A program made the translations under genes and the position numbers. 64,000 bases of DNA from Zygnema cylindricum. Taxonomy: Eukaryota > Streptophyta > Zygnematophyceae > Zygnematales > Zygnemataceae. The stretch is taken from NCBI GenBank assembly GCA_037447655.1, contig JBBHKE010002798.1:17249-81248 (forward strand). The letters run 5' to 3'. The notes beneath the pieces were generated by a model. It was not told the origin of the DNA. It did no database searches and saw only the letters and a list, made by a program, of their open reading frames with translations. Shown piece after piece: positions 31,471 to 41,265 of the stretch. Position 1 is the first letter of the stretch. Every line of letters begins with the position of its first letter.

Positions 31471-32500
31471 TGCAATTCTGTGTCCTCCATTGGACTACAG
31501 AATACAGGAAGCCTCTAGATAGTGTTTAACTAACCCACTTTAAGCCACGACCACTTCTGCTCAAGAAGGCAAACTGACAATTTGACTGCACCCCTGTGCA
31601 GCCTGGACTCCCTTGAGTCCGCAGCAAAAAGAATCACTGAAAACGGCCAACCAGCCGATAAGTTATAGGGTGGCAAAGATGCCAATATATACAAACTCTC
31701 AGAGAGAGGACTATCTACCTAAATTTTCCTAAGTCCTAGTTTTTCCTACTTCCCTCTCACAGCTCCTATCTACTGTCTGTACGAACCAATCACAAAACTG
31801 TATAGTACAAGAAAGTACTACCGCCGATGTACTTTCTGTACGGCCTCTGTACGACAAAGCCATTAAGTGGACGCGTGTCCACTTTCCACTCGTCCGTACG
31901 TTCCTCGGAATTCCCGCGACCGAATGATGTCTTCCCATGTGGCGCCAGGTCATGCCACGTCACTAAATGCCAAAATGACCATTCCGGGATTTCGGTGATG
32001 ATGTGCGCCGTTAGATTTGACGTGAAATTCAATCTCGGCCGTAATAAATACTTGCGCGATATTTGTTTCGCTTTCGAAACAAAATGCGCGATATCCATTT
32101 CAAACAAGTACAGTACTTCGTATTTCGTAGAACTGTATCTATGTGTGGCGTTGAGGGTTTCAGTTAAATGAATCAAGTACATTACAATAGTTTAAATAAT
32201 AATGAAACCCTATATCTCCTAACGGACTTCTACGACAGACTGGTTAGAGCTAACGGCTATGCCGCGCTCTGCCGGTCGGGGGTTCGAGTCCTGCCGGACT
32301 CAACCTTTTGTTGAGAGTGGCTTAAGCCACTCTTTAGTCCTTTGAGGCAGCCATGGCTCCATTGCTCTCTCTCTCTCTCCTTCAGTGACAACAACAAGTA
32401 TGGGGGCGAGAGAGAGAGAAGAGATAGAGGCAGGCTGCCTACATTTTCTTTTCTAATAAATTTAGACCTAGAAAGTATATAAAAACTACTTATTTCAACA
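31471..32500 (-). repeat. Copia-1 3' LTR
   Basis: 1,030 bp. Holds the antisense tRNA-like/hairpin module at about 32225-32447 and an AGAGTGGCTTAAGCCACTCT palindrome near 32314-32333. Confidence 0.95.
32225..32447 (+). ncRNA. Candidate Pol III tRNA-like module, copia-1 3' LTR
   Basis: Plus strand, antisense to the element. An A-box-like TGGTTAGAGC (32241-32250) lies 40 bp before a perfect B-box GGTTCGAGTCC (32281-32291). Then follow a 20-bp palindrome, CT/GA arms that can pair around the conserved core TTCAGTGACAACAACAAG (32381 on), a short inverted repeat AGGCAG.CTGCCT, and TTTT at 32444. The acceptor arms do not pair, so this is not a tRNA gene. Whether it is transcribed is unknown. Confidence 0.5.
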
Positions 32501-32561
32501 CTCCCCTTATTTTCTAGTTATATTTTAATTTTTCTTTTAACCCGCATTTCTCCCGACAATA

Positions 32562-35500
32562 TTATAATTTAGGAGAGGGGACAGGTTTGGTCATCATGTC
32601 AGCCACCATTTCTTCATCAGGTCTATACACAAGATTTAAAATTTTATTTTCAACTTTTTCTCTTACGAAGCTTAATCTTATGTCCATATGTTTTGCTTTG
32701 AAATGATGTTTTGGATTGGCTGCGATTGCGATTGCAGCTTGATTATCGCAAAAGATTTCATGCACTCCCTCCTTCATATATCCCAGTTCTTGCAACAATG
32801 ACTTCACCCACATTAGTTCTTTCACAGCAGAACAAGACGCCATATACTCAGCCTCCATAGTAGACTGAGCAACCACCTTTTGTTGCTTACTGCTCCAACA
32901 ACAAGCACCTTCCCCAACATACAACACATACCTAGAAGTCCGTCGTCTCATAGGTGCGTCCCCATAACTGGCATCACTCCAAGTAGTGATGTCAGTGTGC
33001 TCCCCTCCCAAATGCAACCATAACTCTCTAGTTCCCACCAGATATCTCATGACTCTCTTGGCTGCCTCCCAATCCCTCTTCCTAGGATCATTAAGACTCC
33101 TACTGAGTACACCAACTGCCGCCGCTATGTCCGGCCTGGTACAATTCATAAAATAGATTAAGCTTCCTACGACCTGTCTATAAGGGATAGATTTCATGAA
33201 CTCTCTCTCTTCTGGACTCATCTGATCGTCTAAGATCATCACTCCTCTTTCTACACTCCCATCACTTACTTTTTTCAAGTCCATGGGAGTGGTACAACTG
33301 TTAGCATTTTCCATCTGGAATTTCTCAAGCATATTACCTATTGCTTCTTTCTGAGTAAGTCTGATAATCTTCTTCCCCCTATCTCTCTCCATTTGGATCC
33401 CCAAAATATATTTTGCCTCCCCTAAATCCTTCATATCAAATCTGCCCCTAAGATCTTTCTTTAGCCTATTGATATTCTCCAAAGACTTACTTAACACAAG
33501 CAGATCATCCACATAAATTGCAATAAAAATGACACCATTCTCATCTTCAAACATATAGATAGAATGGTCAGAGCTGATCCGGATGTATCCCAGATCGGTG
33601 AGAAACTCATCTAGTTTCTTATTCCACTGTCGGGGAGCCTGTTTCAGTCCATATAAGGACTTTATGAGCCTGCACACTTTGCTCTCTTCTCCTTCTTCCA
33701 CAAACCCCTCGGGTTGCCTCATAAAAATTTCTTCCTCTAACTCACCATTAAGAAAAGCAGTCTTAATGTCCATCTGGTGAATTTCCATGTCTTCCGCTGC
33801 GGCCAGACTGAGGAGAATCCTTACCGATGGGAACCGAACAACTGGAGCAAAGGTCTCCTCATAGTCAATCCCTTCTTTTTGGGTGAACCCCTTCGCTACC
33901 AATCGAGCCTTATACCTCTCAATTGTATAATCTGGGTTTAGTTTTAGTTTAAATACCCATTTACATCCAATAGGTTTTCTGTCTGGAGGGCAATCCGCTA
34001 GTTCCCAAGTATTTGCTTCCATGATAGAAGCCATCTCATCATTTATGGCTCTAATCCATCTTTCTTTCTCTGGACTATTCACTGCCTCTAAGTAAGACTG
34101 AGGCTCATCTGGGTGAGATAGCTTAGTTACCTTATGAGCAGCTTGTTTTTCCTGTATCCTTTTGCTGCTCCTTCTTCCTCCCTCAAACTCCGAAGCAGGA
34201 ATGGATGGAAGTCTTGGATTTCTTCTCACTGTCTCATCGGCTCCCCTGTCCATAAAAACCGTATCTTGTTCCGCTTCTTCCATCTCCTCGAAGTCCATAG
34301 GAGTATGTGAGGTTTCCGGTGAGTCTCCTGTATCTTCGATCTCCCCTGAATCTGTAATCACAGTTTCACTCATGTCTTTTTCGGGAACGACTGAGTTCTC
34401 CTCACTTTCGAACTCAAATCTGATCCTTATCTTCTTTGTATATTTGAAGGGGTCAAATGACTTCCCTTCATCCATGACAACTAAGTGTTTGACCAGAATG
34501 ATATCTTTCTTTGCTAAGTCATAGACTCTATATCCCTTAACATCCTCATCATATCCCACAAAGTATCCAGGTTTTCCCTTAGCATCTAGTTTCCAGTTTT
34601 TCCTATCTGTGTTAAGACTGTAAACTTGGCTACCAAATACTTTAAGGTGTGAGATATCTAGTTTCCTTCCAACCCATCTCTCATAAGGTGTCACTCCCTT
34701 TACAGCTGAGGTAAGGACTCTATTTTTAATATAGTTGGCACAGTTCATTGCCTCTGCCCAAAATCTCTTTCCTATTTTCTTGTCTGCCAACATACTGCAT
34801 GCACTATCTCCTAGTGTTCTATTCAACCTCTCAGCTACCCCATTTTGTTCTGGGTTATATGGTACAGTTTTCTGGTGTTGCACTCCCTCATCTCTCAGAT
34901 ATTCCTCAAATTGGTTAAAGGTATATTCTCCCCCATTATCACTCCTTATCCTCTTAATAGGGGTTTCATCCAATTTCTCACTCCATGCTTTATATTCTTT
35001 GAAGTAAGTTGATGCTTCAGACTTATTTTTCAGAAAGTAGACTCTAGAGTATCTAGACCAATCATCAGTTATTGTCATCATAAACCTCTTTCCTCCAACC
35101 GAAGGTACTTTTGCAGGTCCCCAAATGTCTGTGTGGACCAATTCTAACACTTTCTCACCTCTATATGTGGCGGCTTTGGGAAAGGGAAGTCTGTGAGCCT
35201 TACCTTGAGCACAACCACTACAATCATCCATCACTTCATTATCCCCAAATTGAATGCCATCTACTACCCCAAGCTTTTTTATTTCCCTTAACCTATCAAA
35301 ATGCACATGCCCCAACCGCTTATGCCAAATCATCACCTTAGGAACACCAACATAGTAAGCATTCTTCTTTTCATTACTCAAGTTAAGCCTAAACATTCCT
35401 TGGCTACCCTTATCTGCTGTAAAGTAAACTTCATCTCGATACTTAGCTGTAAAGACTCCCTTTCTAGTGAAAGTATCAAACTCTTTGTCATCTAACACAG

Positions 35501-36863
35501 ACGTAGAGACAAGATTTTTACTCAGCTGGGGAATGTAAAGTACATCTGAGAATGTAAGTATGGAAGTCTTACCCTCCACTAAGACTTTCAGATCTACTGA
35601 TCCCACTAGATCTGTAGTAACCACTCTCCCATCCCCATACTCTATCTCTACAGTAGGAATCTTTCTTAACTTAGTGAAGAGTTCTTTATCACGACACATA
35701 TGCATGGATGCACCTGAGTCGATGATCCATCCTTCCTGTGGAGCTTCCCGAATTGCTCCAAGGGCACACTTTTGCCTCCGAGGGATCTCCTTCTCCTCCT
35801 GACTCTCGTCAAGAAGAAGCTCCCCATCCTCCTCGGAGGACTCATCCTCGGTTTCTCCTGACACTTTTGTAACCACAAGTGCCTTTTTCTTCCCTCCGGA
35901 AGAACCTCCTCCACGGTTCTCTTGGAGCCTCAACTCTGATAGCTTGACACAATCTGCAATAAAGTGTCCCGACGTTTTGCAATAATGACAAAGACCCTTT
36001 GGGGGCCTCTGTCCCCCAGAATGATCTCTTTCCCCTCTATAAGGTTTCTTCGGGTCCTTCCCCCATCGGTCCCCTCCTGCTGCTAGAGCTTGAATGCTCT
36101 TTCCTCCTCTCCTAATCTCCATTGTGTTTTCCTGCACAAGTATCATCCTGACTACTGTGTTCCATTTCCATGAACTATCAGGCATTCCCTGTACTCGGTA
36201 CACTATGTTTTCAAACTCATCTGGTAATTTCATGATAAGGGTGTTAACTTTCATTTTCATTGTACCTGTCCACCCGGCACTTTCCATTTCCATATACAAA
36301 CAAGAAAGATCATTACAGTAATCTAACATCTTTCCTCCTTTGTAAGTGTAACTCAATAGCTTTTGCTCAGCCAACTGGAGCTCCTGAATAGTTCCAGCTC
36401 TATAAATCTCCACTAAACTCTCCCACAACTCCTCCGCCTTGTAAATGTGAAGATGAGGAGTGGCCAAACCTTGAGTGAGGTGCCTCAGAATGAAGTTCTT
36501 GGCAGCCATGTTTACATCCTCCCACATTTGAGTATCGTTCTCCACGGTCTTCACGGTCGCCGCTCCCGATACTGTGGCAATAGGAGTGAGGGGTGTCTCC
36601 TTCCCTTTTTCCTTTTCGGACACACTGCTGTCCCCATCATCTGCCTCCTCCGCTGAGGCAGCCGTTGTTGCAGAAAACCTTACTCCCCCAAATCCTGATG
36701 GAGTTCTCGAAGGTGGATGTTTCACTTGTCCACTCACGATACCCCAGCATCGTTTTTCACACAAAGCTCCCATCATCATGGCTTCCCAATAGATGAACCC
36801 AGATCCATTGAAGGTGGGCACCCTAGAGGGTGGGCCCATAACCTGCAATTCTGTGTCCTCCAT
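32562..36863 (-). CDS. Copia-1 Gag-Pol polyprotein
   Basis: 1,433 codons, no stop or shift. The ATG at 36863 lies 20 nt inside the 5' LTR, so the first residues (MEDTELQ) come from the LTR and the next (VMGPPSR) from the primer-binding site. Gag: UBN2-type capsid region, about residues 10-260. Zinc knuckle CHYCKTSGHFIADC near 292-305. Aspartic protease DSGAS near 382. Integrase: HKRLGH..C..C zinc domain near 515-552, catalytic Asp in HTDIWGP near 574, SDNGGEY near 637, and Glu in NGVAERLNR near 676. RT: CKWVFKLK near 960 and YVDDLLVLSK near 1116. RNase H: SDASYGD near 1298. No Gag-Pol frameshift exists, as is usual for copia elements. Confidence 0.97.
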   Translation of the reverse strand: MEDTELQVMGPPSRVPTFNGSGFIYWEAMMMGALCEKRCWGIVSGQVKHPPSRTPSGFGGVRFSATTAASAEEADDGDSSVSEKEKGKETPLTPIATVSGAATVKTVENDTQMWEDVNMAAKNFILRHLTQGLATPHLHIYKAEELWESLVEIYRAGTIQELQLAEQKLLSYTYKGGKMLDYCNDLSCLYMEMESAGWTGTMKMKVNTLIMKLPDEFENIVYRVQGMPDSSWKWNTVVRMILVQENTMEIRRGGKSIQALAAGGDRWGKDPKKPYRGERDHSGGQRPPKGLCHYCKTSGHFIADCVKLSELRLQENRGGGSSGGKKKALVVTKVSGETEDESSEEDGELLLDESQEEKEIPRRQKCALGAIREAPQEGWIIDSGASMHMCRDKELFTKLRKIPTVEIEYGDGRVVTTDLVGSVDLKVLVEGKTSILTFSDVLYIPQLSKNLVSTSVLDDKEFDTFTRKGVFTAKYRDEVYFTADKGSQGMFRLNLSNEKKNAYYVGVPKVMIWHKRLGHVHFDRLREIKKLGVVDGIQFGDNEVMDDCSGCAQGKAHRLPFPKAATYRGEKVLELVHTDIWGPAKVPSVGGKRFMMTITDDWSRYSRVYFLKNKSEASTYFKEYKAWSEKLDETPIKRIRSDNGGEYTFNQFEEYLRDEGVQHQKTVPYNPEQNGVAERLNRTLGDSACSMLADKKIGKRFWAEAMNCANYIKNRVLTSAVKGVTPYERWVGRKLDISHLKVFGSQVYSLNTDRKNWKLDAKGKPGYFVGYDEDVKGYRVYDLAKKDIILVKHLVVMDEGKSFDPFKYTKKIRIRFEFESEENSVVPEKDMSETVITDSGEIEDTGDSPETSHTPMDFEEMEEAEQDTVFMDRGADETVRRNPRLPSIPASEFEGGRRSSKRIQEKQAAHKVTKLSHPDEPQSYLEAVNSPEKERWIRAINDEMASIMEANTWELADCPPDRKPIGCKWVFKLKLNPDYTIERYKARLVAKGFTQKEGIDYEETFAPVVRFPSVRILLSLAAAEDMEIHQMDIKTAFLNGELEEEIFMRQPEGFVEEGEESKVCRLIKSLYGLKQAPRQWNKKLDEFLTDLGYIRISSDHSIYMFEDENGVIFIAIYVDDLLVLSKSLENINRLKKDLRGRFDMKDLGEAKYILGIQMERDRGKKIIRLTQKEAIGNMLEKFQMENANSCTTPMDLKKVSDGSVERGVMILDDQMSPEEREFMKSIPYRQVVGSLIYFMNCTRPDIAAAVGVLSRSLNDPRKRDWEAAKRVMRYLVGTRELWLHLGGEHTDITTWSDASYGDAPMRRRTSRYVLYVGEGACCWSSKQQKVVAQSTMEAEYMASCSAVKELMWVKSLLQELGYMKEGVHEIFCDNQAAIAIAANPKHHFKAKHMDIRLSFVREKVENKILNLVYRPDEEMVADMMTKPVPSPKL
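36829..36843 (-). promoter_or_regulatory. Copia-1 primer-binding site, half tRNA-iMet type
   Basis: Directly after the 5' LTR the element reads GGTTATGGGCCCACC. This is complementary to the anticodon stem-loop of plant initiator tRNA-Met (GGTGGGCCCATAACC), not to any tRNA 3' end. Drosophila copia and some algal and protist copia elements are known to prime from a cleaved 5' half of this tRNA. The same 15 bases precede the LTR in copia-4 (53423-53437) and at 41225-41239. Confidence 0.85.
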
Positions 36864-37873
36864 TGGACTACAGAATACAGGAAGCCTCTAGATAGTGTTT
36901 AACTAACCCACTTTAAGCCACGACCACTTCTGCCCAAGAAGGCAAACTGACAATTTGACTGCACCCCTGTGCAGCCTGGACTCCCCTGAGTCCGCAGCAA
37001 AAAGAATCACTGAAAACGGCCAACCAGTCGATAAGTTATAGGGTGGCAAAGATGCCAATTTATACAAACTCTCAGAGAGAGGACTATCTACCTAAATTTT
37101 CCTAAGTCCTAGTTTTTCCTACTTCCCTCTCACAGCTCCTATCTACTGCGTGTACGAACCAATCACAAAACTGTATAGTAGAAGAAAGTACTACCGCCGA
37201 TGTACTTTCTGTACGGCCTCTGTACGACAAAGCCATTAAGTGGACGCGTGTCCACTTTCCACTCGTCCGTACGTTCCTCGGAATTCCCGCGACCGAATGA
37301 TGTCTTCCCATGTGGCGCCAGGTCATGCCACGTCACTAAATGCCAAAATGACCATTCCGGGATTTCGGTGATGATGTGCGCCGTTAGATTTGACGTGAAA
37401 TTCAATCTCGGCCGTAATAAATACTTGCGCGATATTTGTTTCGCTTTCGAAACAAAATGCGCGATATCCATTTCAAACAAGTACAGAACTTCGTATTTCG
37501 TAGAACTGTATCTATGTGTGGCGTTAAGGGTTTCAGTTAAATGAATCTAGTACATTACAATAGTTTAAATAATAATGAAACCCTATATCTCCTAACGGAC
37601 TTCTACGACAGACTGGTTAGAGCTAACGGCTATGCCGCGCTCTGCCGGTCGGGGGTTCGAGTCCTGCCGGACTCAACCTTTTGTTGAGAGTGGCTTAAGC
37701 CACTCTTTAGTCCTTTGAGGCAGCCATGGCTCCATTGCTCTCTCTCTCTCTCCTTCAGTGACTACAACAAGTATGGGGGCGAGAGAGAGAGAAGAGATAG
37801 AGGCAGGCTGCCTACATTTTCTTTTTTAATAAATTTAGACATAGAAAATATATAAAAACTACTTATTTCAACA
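36844..37873 (-). repeat. Copia-1 5' LTR (promoter copy)
   Basis: 1,030 bp. A TATAAAT box in element sense lies at about 37064-37058. A run of GTAC palindromes and a CCAAT box (37150-37270) lies upstream of it. The start codon of the polyprotein is at its downstream end. Confidence 0.93.
37598..37827 (+). ncRNA. Candidate Pol III tRNA-like module, copia-1 5' LTR
   Basis: Same module as in the other LTR. The B-box is at 37654-37664, the conserved 28-bp core at 37753-37780, and T4/T6 runs at 37817-37827. If active here, the RNA would run antisense across the upstream part (U3) of the copia promoter. Confidence 0.5.
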
Positions 37874-38133
37874 TATACCGTACCAAAATATCAGTTGTCA
37901 GTAGGTAAAAACAAAGTACATGTTGGTTATCGGCAAATAGCTACTAATACACAACGTTAATTTTTAGGATTCTTGTTTTTTTCTCATGAGGAAATAGCGT
38001 TGCGAAGTAGAGTGCGACGGAAGTCAGTTGCCAAAAAAAGTGTGACGAAAGAGAGTTGACTTTTGGATTTTCGGTTGGATTTTAGAATGGTACATATCAT
38101 ATGCAAATTTTGAGTCCATTGTGACATGTATCG
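37874..38133. other. Host spacer between copia-1 and solo LTR
   Basis: 260 bp. No ORF or repeat recognised. Confidence 0.5.
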
Positions 38134-39309
38134 TGTTGTTATTTGTGTATTTTCTAGGTTTGTAATAGGATAGAAAAGGGCAGAGGCAGTCTGCCTCTAA
38201 CTCCCCTCTCCAAGCCCCCACACTTGTTGTAGTCACTGAAAGTTGGATAGGGAGCTAGAGTCATGGCTGCCTAAGCTCTCTAGAGAAGACAGGGGGTAAA
38301 TTAGGTAGACTTACCAAAAGTTGGTTGACGGACCCAGGAATTAATCCTGATACCTGCCCTCCGTTAATCACCCATAGCCGGTAGCTTTATTAGTTTAGCG
38401 CTAGTATTCAGACGTATAGGGTTTGATAATTATTTATTTAGTTACACGTAGACTTGTTCATTTAACTGAAAATATATACGTAGTGCATAGATACAGTTAT
38501 AAATAGTACGGAGTACGGTTTAATGTATATGAAACGGATAGCGACATTTGTTTCGAACGCGAAACAAATACCGCGCGCGTATTTATGACGGCTAGGATCG
38601 AAAACTTGTTTTGATCGGACGGTCGAAAAAGGATGCGGAGATCGTGGAAGAAGATTTCGGCGGTTTGGGGTCATCGCCACATAGGATGACACGTGGCAAA
38701 ATGATATTGGATCGCGCCATCTCCGAGGATTACGTGAAAGAATCTCGAGATGACGTGTGTCAAAATTTTGGCCATGTCGTACAATGGCCATACATAAAGT
38801 ACACCGACACCTGTACTTTTCTGTACGACACAGTAATTTGATTGGTGCCGTACTTCAGTAGATAGAGTTTTAGAGGGATATAGGACTTAGAATAATTTGG
38901 CAGATAGGACCCTCTCTCTGAGAGGGCACCTTATATAAATGACTAACTTTGGGCAGCCATAGATATCAATTTACTTGACCATTTTCAGTGATTCTTTTTG
39001 TTGTGGCCTCAGGGGAGTCCACACTACACAGAGGTGTAGTCGGTCAGAGTTTTTGTCTACCAGGGTGGTTCCATTTTTAAGGGAAAGTCAAAGTGGGTGA
39101 ATGTGTCCAAATCTCATATTCTAACTTTGCATTCTGTGGTAGAACTAAGCACACAGAAAGTGTTATTTCACAGGGGTGAATCTATATTGGGGTTATGACT
39201 GTCAAGGGGTCAGCCATTTGGGTTTATATAAACTTGGAGTGGGCTCTTTCTAGATTAGTTTCTTTTGGATCTGCATACTCTGAGGGCCAATGGAGGTCTC
39301 AGAGTTTCA
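38134..39309 (+). mobile_element. Solo copia LTR, opposite orientation
   Basis: 1,176 bp beginning TGTTGTTATTTGTG and ending GAGTTTCA, flanked on both sides by TATCG (38129-38133, 39310-39314). The flanking duplication and the absence of internal sequence show a solo LTR left by LTR-LTR recombination. It is related to the LTR at 41240-42631 rather than to copia-1. The tRNA-like/hairpin module is on the minus strand, again antisense to the LTR. Confidence 0.9.
38174..38395 (-). ncRNA. tRNA-like module in the solo LTR
   Basis: Minus-strand reading: AAGCTACCGGCTAT, then a T-arm-like hairpin CAGG-ATTAATT-CCTG enclosed by ACGGA/TCCGT, then the conserved core (38214-38241), GAGGCAGACTGCCTC, and TTTT at 38177-38174. 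The B-box-like element is GGATTAATTCC (38347-38337). Confidence 0.45.
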
Positions 39310-39389
39310 TATCGTTATTGTCCCACGTGTCCTCACTCTTCGATTTTTGAGGAAGTGGGTTGTAAATTACAAAATAAAGTATTAAAGTT
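39310..39389. other. Short spacer
   Basis: 80 bp between the solo LTR's duplication and the next LTR fragment. Nothing recognised. Confidence 0.4.
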
Positions 39390-40190
39390 TGCAATTCTGT
39401 GTCCTCCATTGGACTCCATAATTCGAAAGCCCATAGATAACTTTTAACTAACCCACTTTCAGCCACAACCACTGCTGCCCAAGAGGATAAATTGACAGTT
39501 GACTGCACCCCTATGCAGCGTGGACTTGGTCCGTAGCAAAAAAGAATCATTGAAAATGACAAACTTGCCAATTAGTTATGAGGTGGCAAAGATGCCAAGT
39601 ATATACAAAACTTTATAAGGGAGAGAGGTCCCTACCGACCAAATTCTCTAAGTCCTAAGCCCCTTTCACAACCCCTATCTTCTGATGTACGAACCAATCA
39701 AACGACTGTAGAGTAGAATAAAGGTACTACGGCTGGTGTACTTTCTGTACGGCATGTGTAAGACAAGGCCATTAAGTGGACGCGTGTCCACTTTTAACTC
39801 GTCCTTCTGTTCTCCGGAATTCCAATTACCGAGTGTTATCTCTCCACGTGTCGCCAGGTCACGCCACGTCCAAAAACCGTCCAGGTGACCATTCCGGGAT
39901 TTTGGTAGCAATATGTGCCGTCGGATCATAAACCGGCATTGAATATTGGTCGTTGAAACACATGTCCGATTAATTTGTTTCGTGCGAGATAATGTTCGCA
40001 CTATATATTACTTAGTTCTATGTTCTTTCATTTGTCATTCCGTTAATCAGACTGAGGATCAAAACACAATTTAAATAAATATCCCACCCTATGTATGTTA
40101 ACGAACTCCTATGACAAACCGGTTAGAGCTGACGGCTACGCCTCGCTCTGCCGGTAGGAGGTTCGAGTCCTGCCGCACTCAACCCCCTTC
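39390..40190 (-). repeat. Truncated copia-1-type LTR
   Basis: Starts TGCAATTCTGTGTCCTCC like copia-1 and follows it to the tRNA-like segment (GGTTAGAGCT at 40131, perfect B-box GGTTCGAGTCC at 40160-40170). It then breaks off before the conserved 28-bp core. No primer-binding site precedes it, so it has lost its own element. Confidence 0.8.
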
Positions 40191-40199
40191 TTCCTCATC

Positions 40200-41265
40200 A
40201 TCCACATTCTAACTTCTAAGTTCTTCCAAACAAGGGCATTTGCCTACAAAAAAAGCAAACCCATTTTTTCAAAGCTCCCCTTTCTTTTCCTCTCCCTATC
40301 TTTCCACCAAAGTTTTGATAAAGTTTACCTTTGTCATTCTTCCTCTCATCACGCGTCCGCCAGTCACCATCACTCCTCTTATCACGCTTCCGCTTGTCAC
40401 CGCCATTCCTCTTATCACGCTTCCGCAAGCCACCACCGACTGTTAGTGCATTCACCCTGTCATTTCCCTTCGAAACTCCAAGGTGTTTTCCCTCACAAGA
40501 ATCATCCCCATGGTAATACTCCAATTCCATGAGGAGCCATCCATTTCATGCATACGATTAATGATATTTTCGTACTCATCTGGGAGTTTTATAATTAGTG
40601 TGTTAATCTTTCTCTCCTCAAATTCTACATACCCTGCACTAGCAAGCTCAATATATAACACAACAATATCATTGCAAAACACTATCATGCTATCGCCTTT
40701 ATAAACATAAGCCTCTATCTCTTGTTTTACTAACTGCTGCCTCTGTATAGTCTCACTCTTATAAATTTGAATTAGTGTTTCCCAAATTTCTGAAGACTTG
40801 GTTAGATTTTTAAGAGTGATAGCTATAGACTTAGACAAGTATCTAAGTATGAGATGTTTTGCTATAGTGTTTTTGTTTTCCCATTTTTCTATCATTTTCT
40901 TCAGTTTTTGGTTTAGTTATAACCCCTACAAGTGAAACTGTAGCCGAGAGCCTAGCTCTCCTTACCATAGGTGTTCCTTTTCCCTTCTCCCCTTTTCCCT
41001 CTTCCATGGCAATGATTTTCCCTTCACCTTCCGTTGCATCTGAAATGCGGTTAATTTCTTGGAAAGCTTCAGATGAATCTCCATGGTGAGTTCCACCAAA
41101 GCTGGGTGGCGGACACCTCACTTGTCCCGAAACAACTCCCCACAAGTGCTTTTCGAAAAGCAATCCCTCCATCGTAAACTCCCAATAAGTGAAGTTTGTT
41201 CCATCAAACAAAGGATCCCTAGATGGTGGGCCCATAACCAAAAATTCTATGGGCTCCATTGCCAC
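40200..41265 (-). pseudogene. Copia gag fragment (copia-2)
   Basis: Minus-strand gag with the ATG at 41265 inside the adjacent LTR, then VMGPPSR from the primer-binding site and FDGTNFTYWEFTMEGLLFEK. Frames break near 40870 and 40490. The last part is Arg/Lys/Gly-rich and ends at CFFC, half of a zinc knuckle, where the fragment joins the truncated LTR. No protease or later domains follow. Confidence 0.8.

Larger units (their letters stand above)
31471..37873 (-). mobile_element. Intact Ty1/copia retrotransposon (copia-1)
   Basis: 6,403 bp flanked by perfect 5-bp duplications TATAC (31466-31470, 37874-37878). Two 1,030-bp LTRs begin TGTTGAAATA and end GAATTGCA in element sense and differ at about a dozen positions by eye, so this is a young insertion. 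Internal order is Gag, protease, integrase, RT, RNase H, the copia arrangement, in one uninterrupted polyprotein. A polypurine tract (AAAATAAGGGGAG) abuts the 3' LTR at 32501-32513. Everything needed for autonomous retrotransposition appears present. Confidence 0.97.

Noticed and set aside
32225-32305. A genuine tRNA gene in the copia LTR
   Set aside because: A- and B-box-like sequences are present, but acceptor arms do not pair and no proper anticodon arm forms; repeated in every LTR, so called tRNA-like only.
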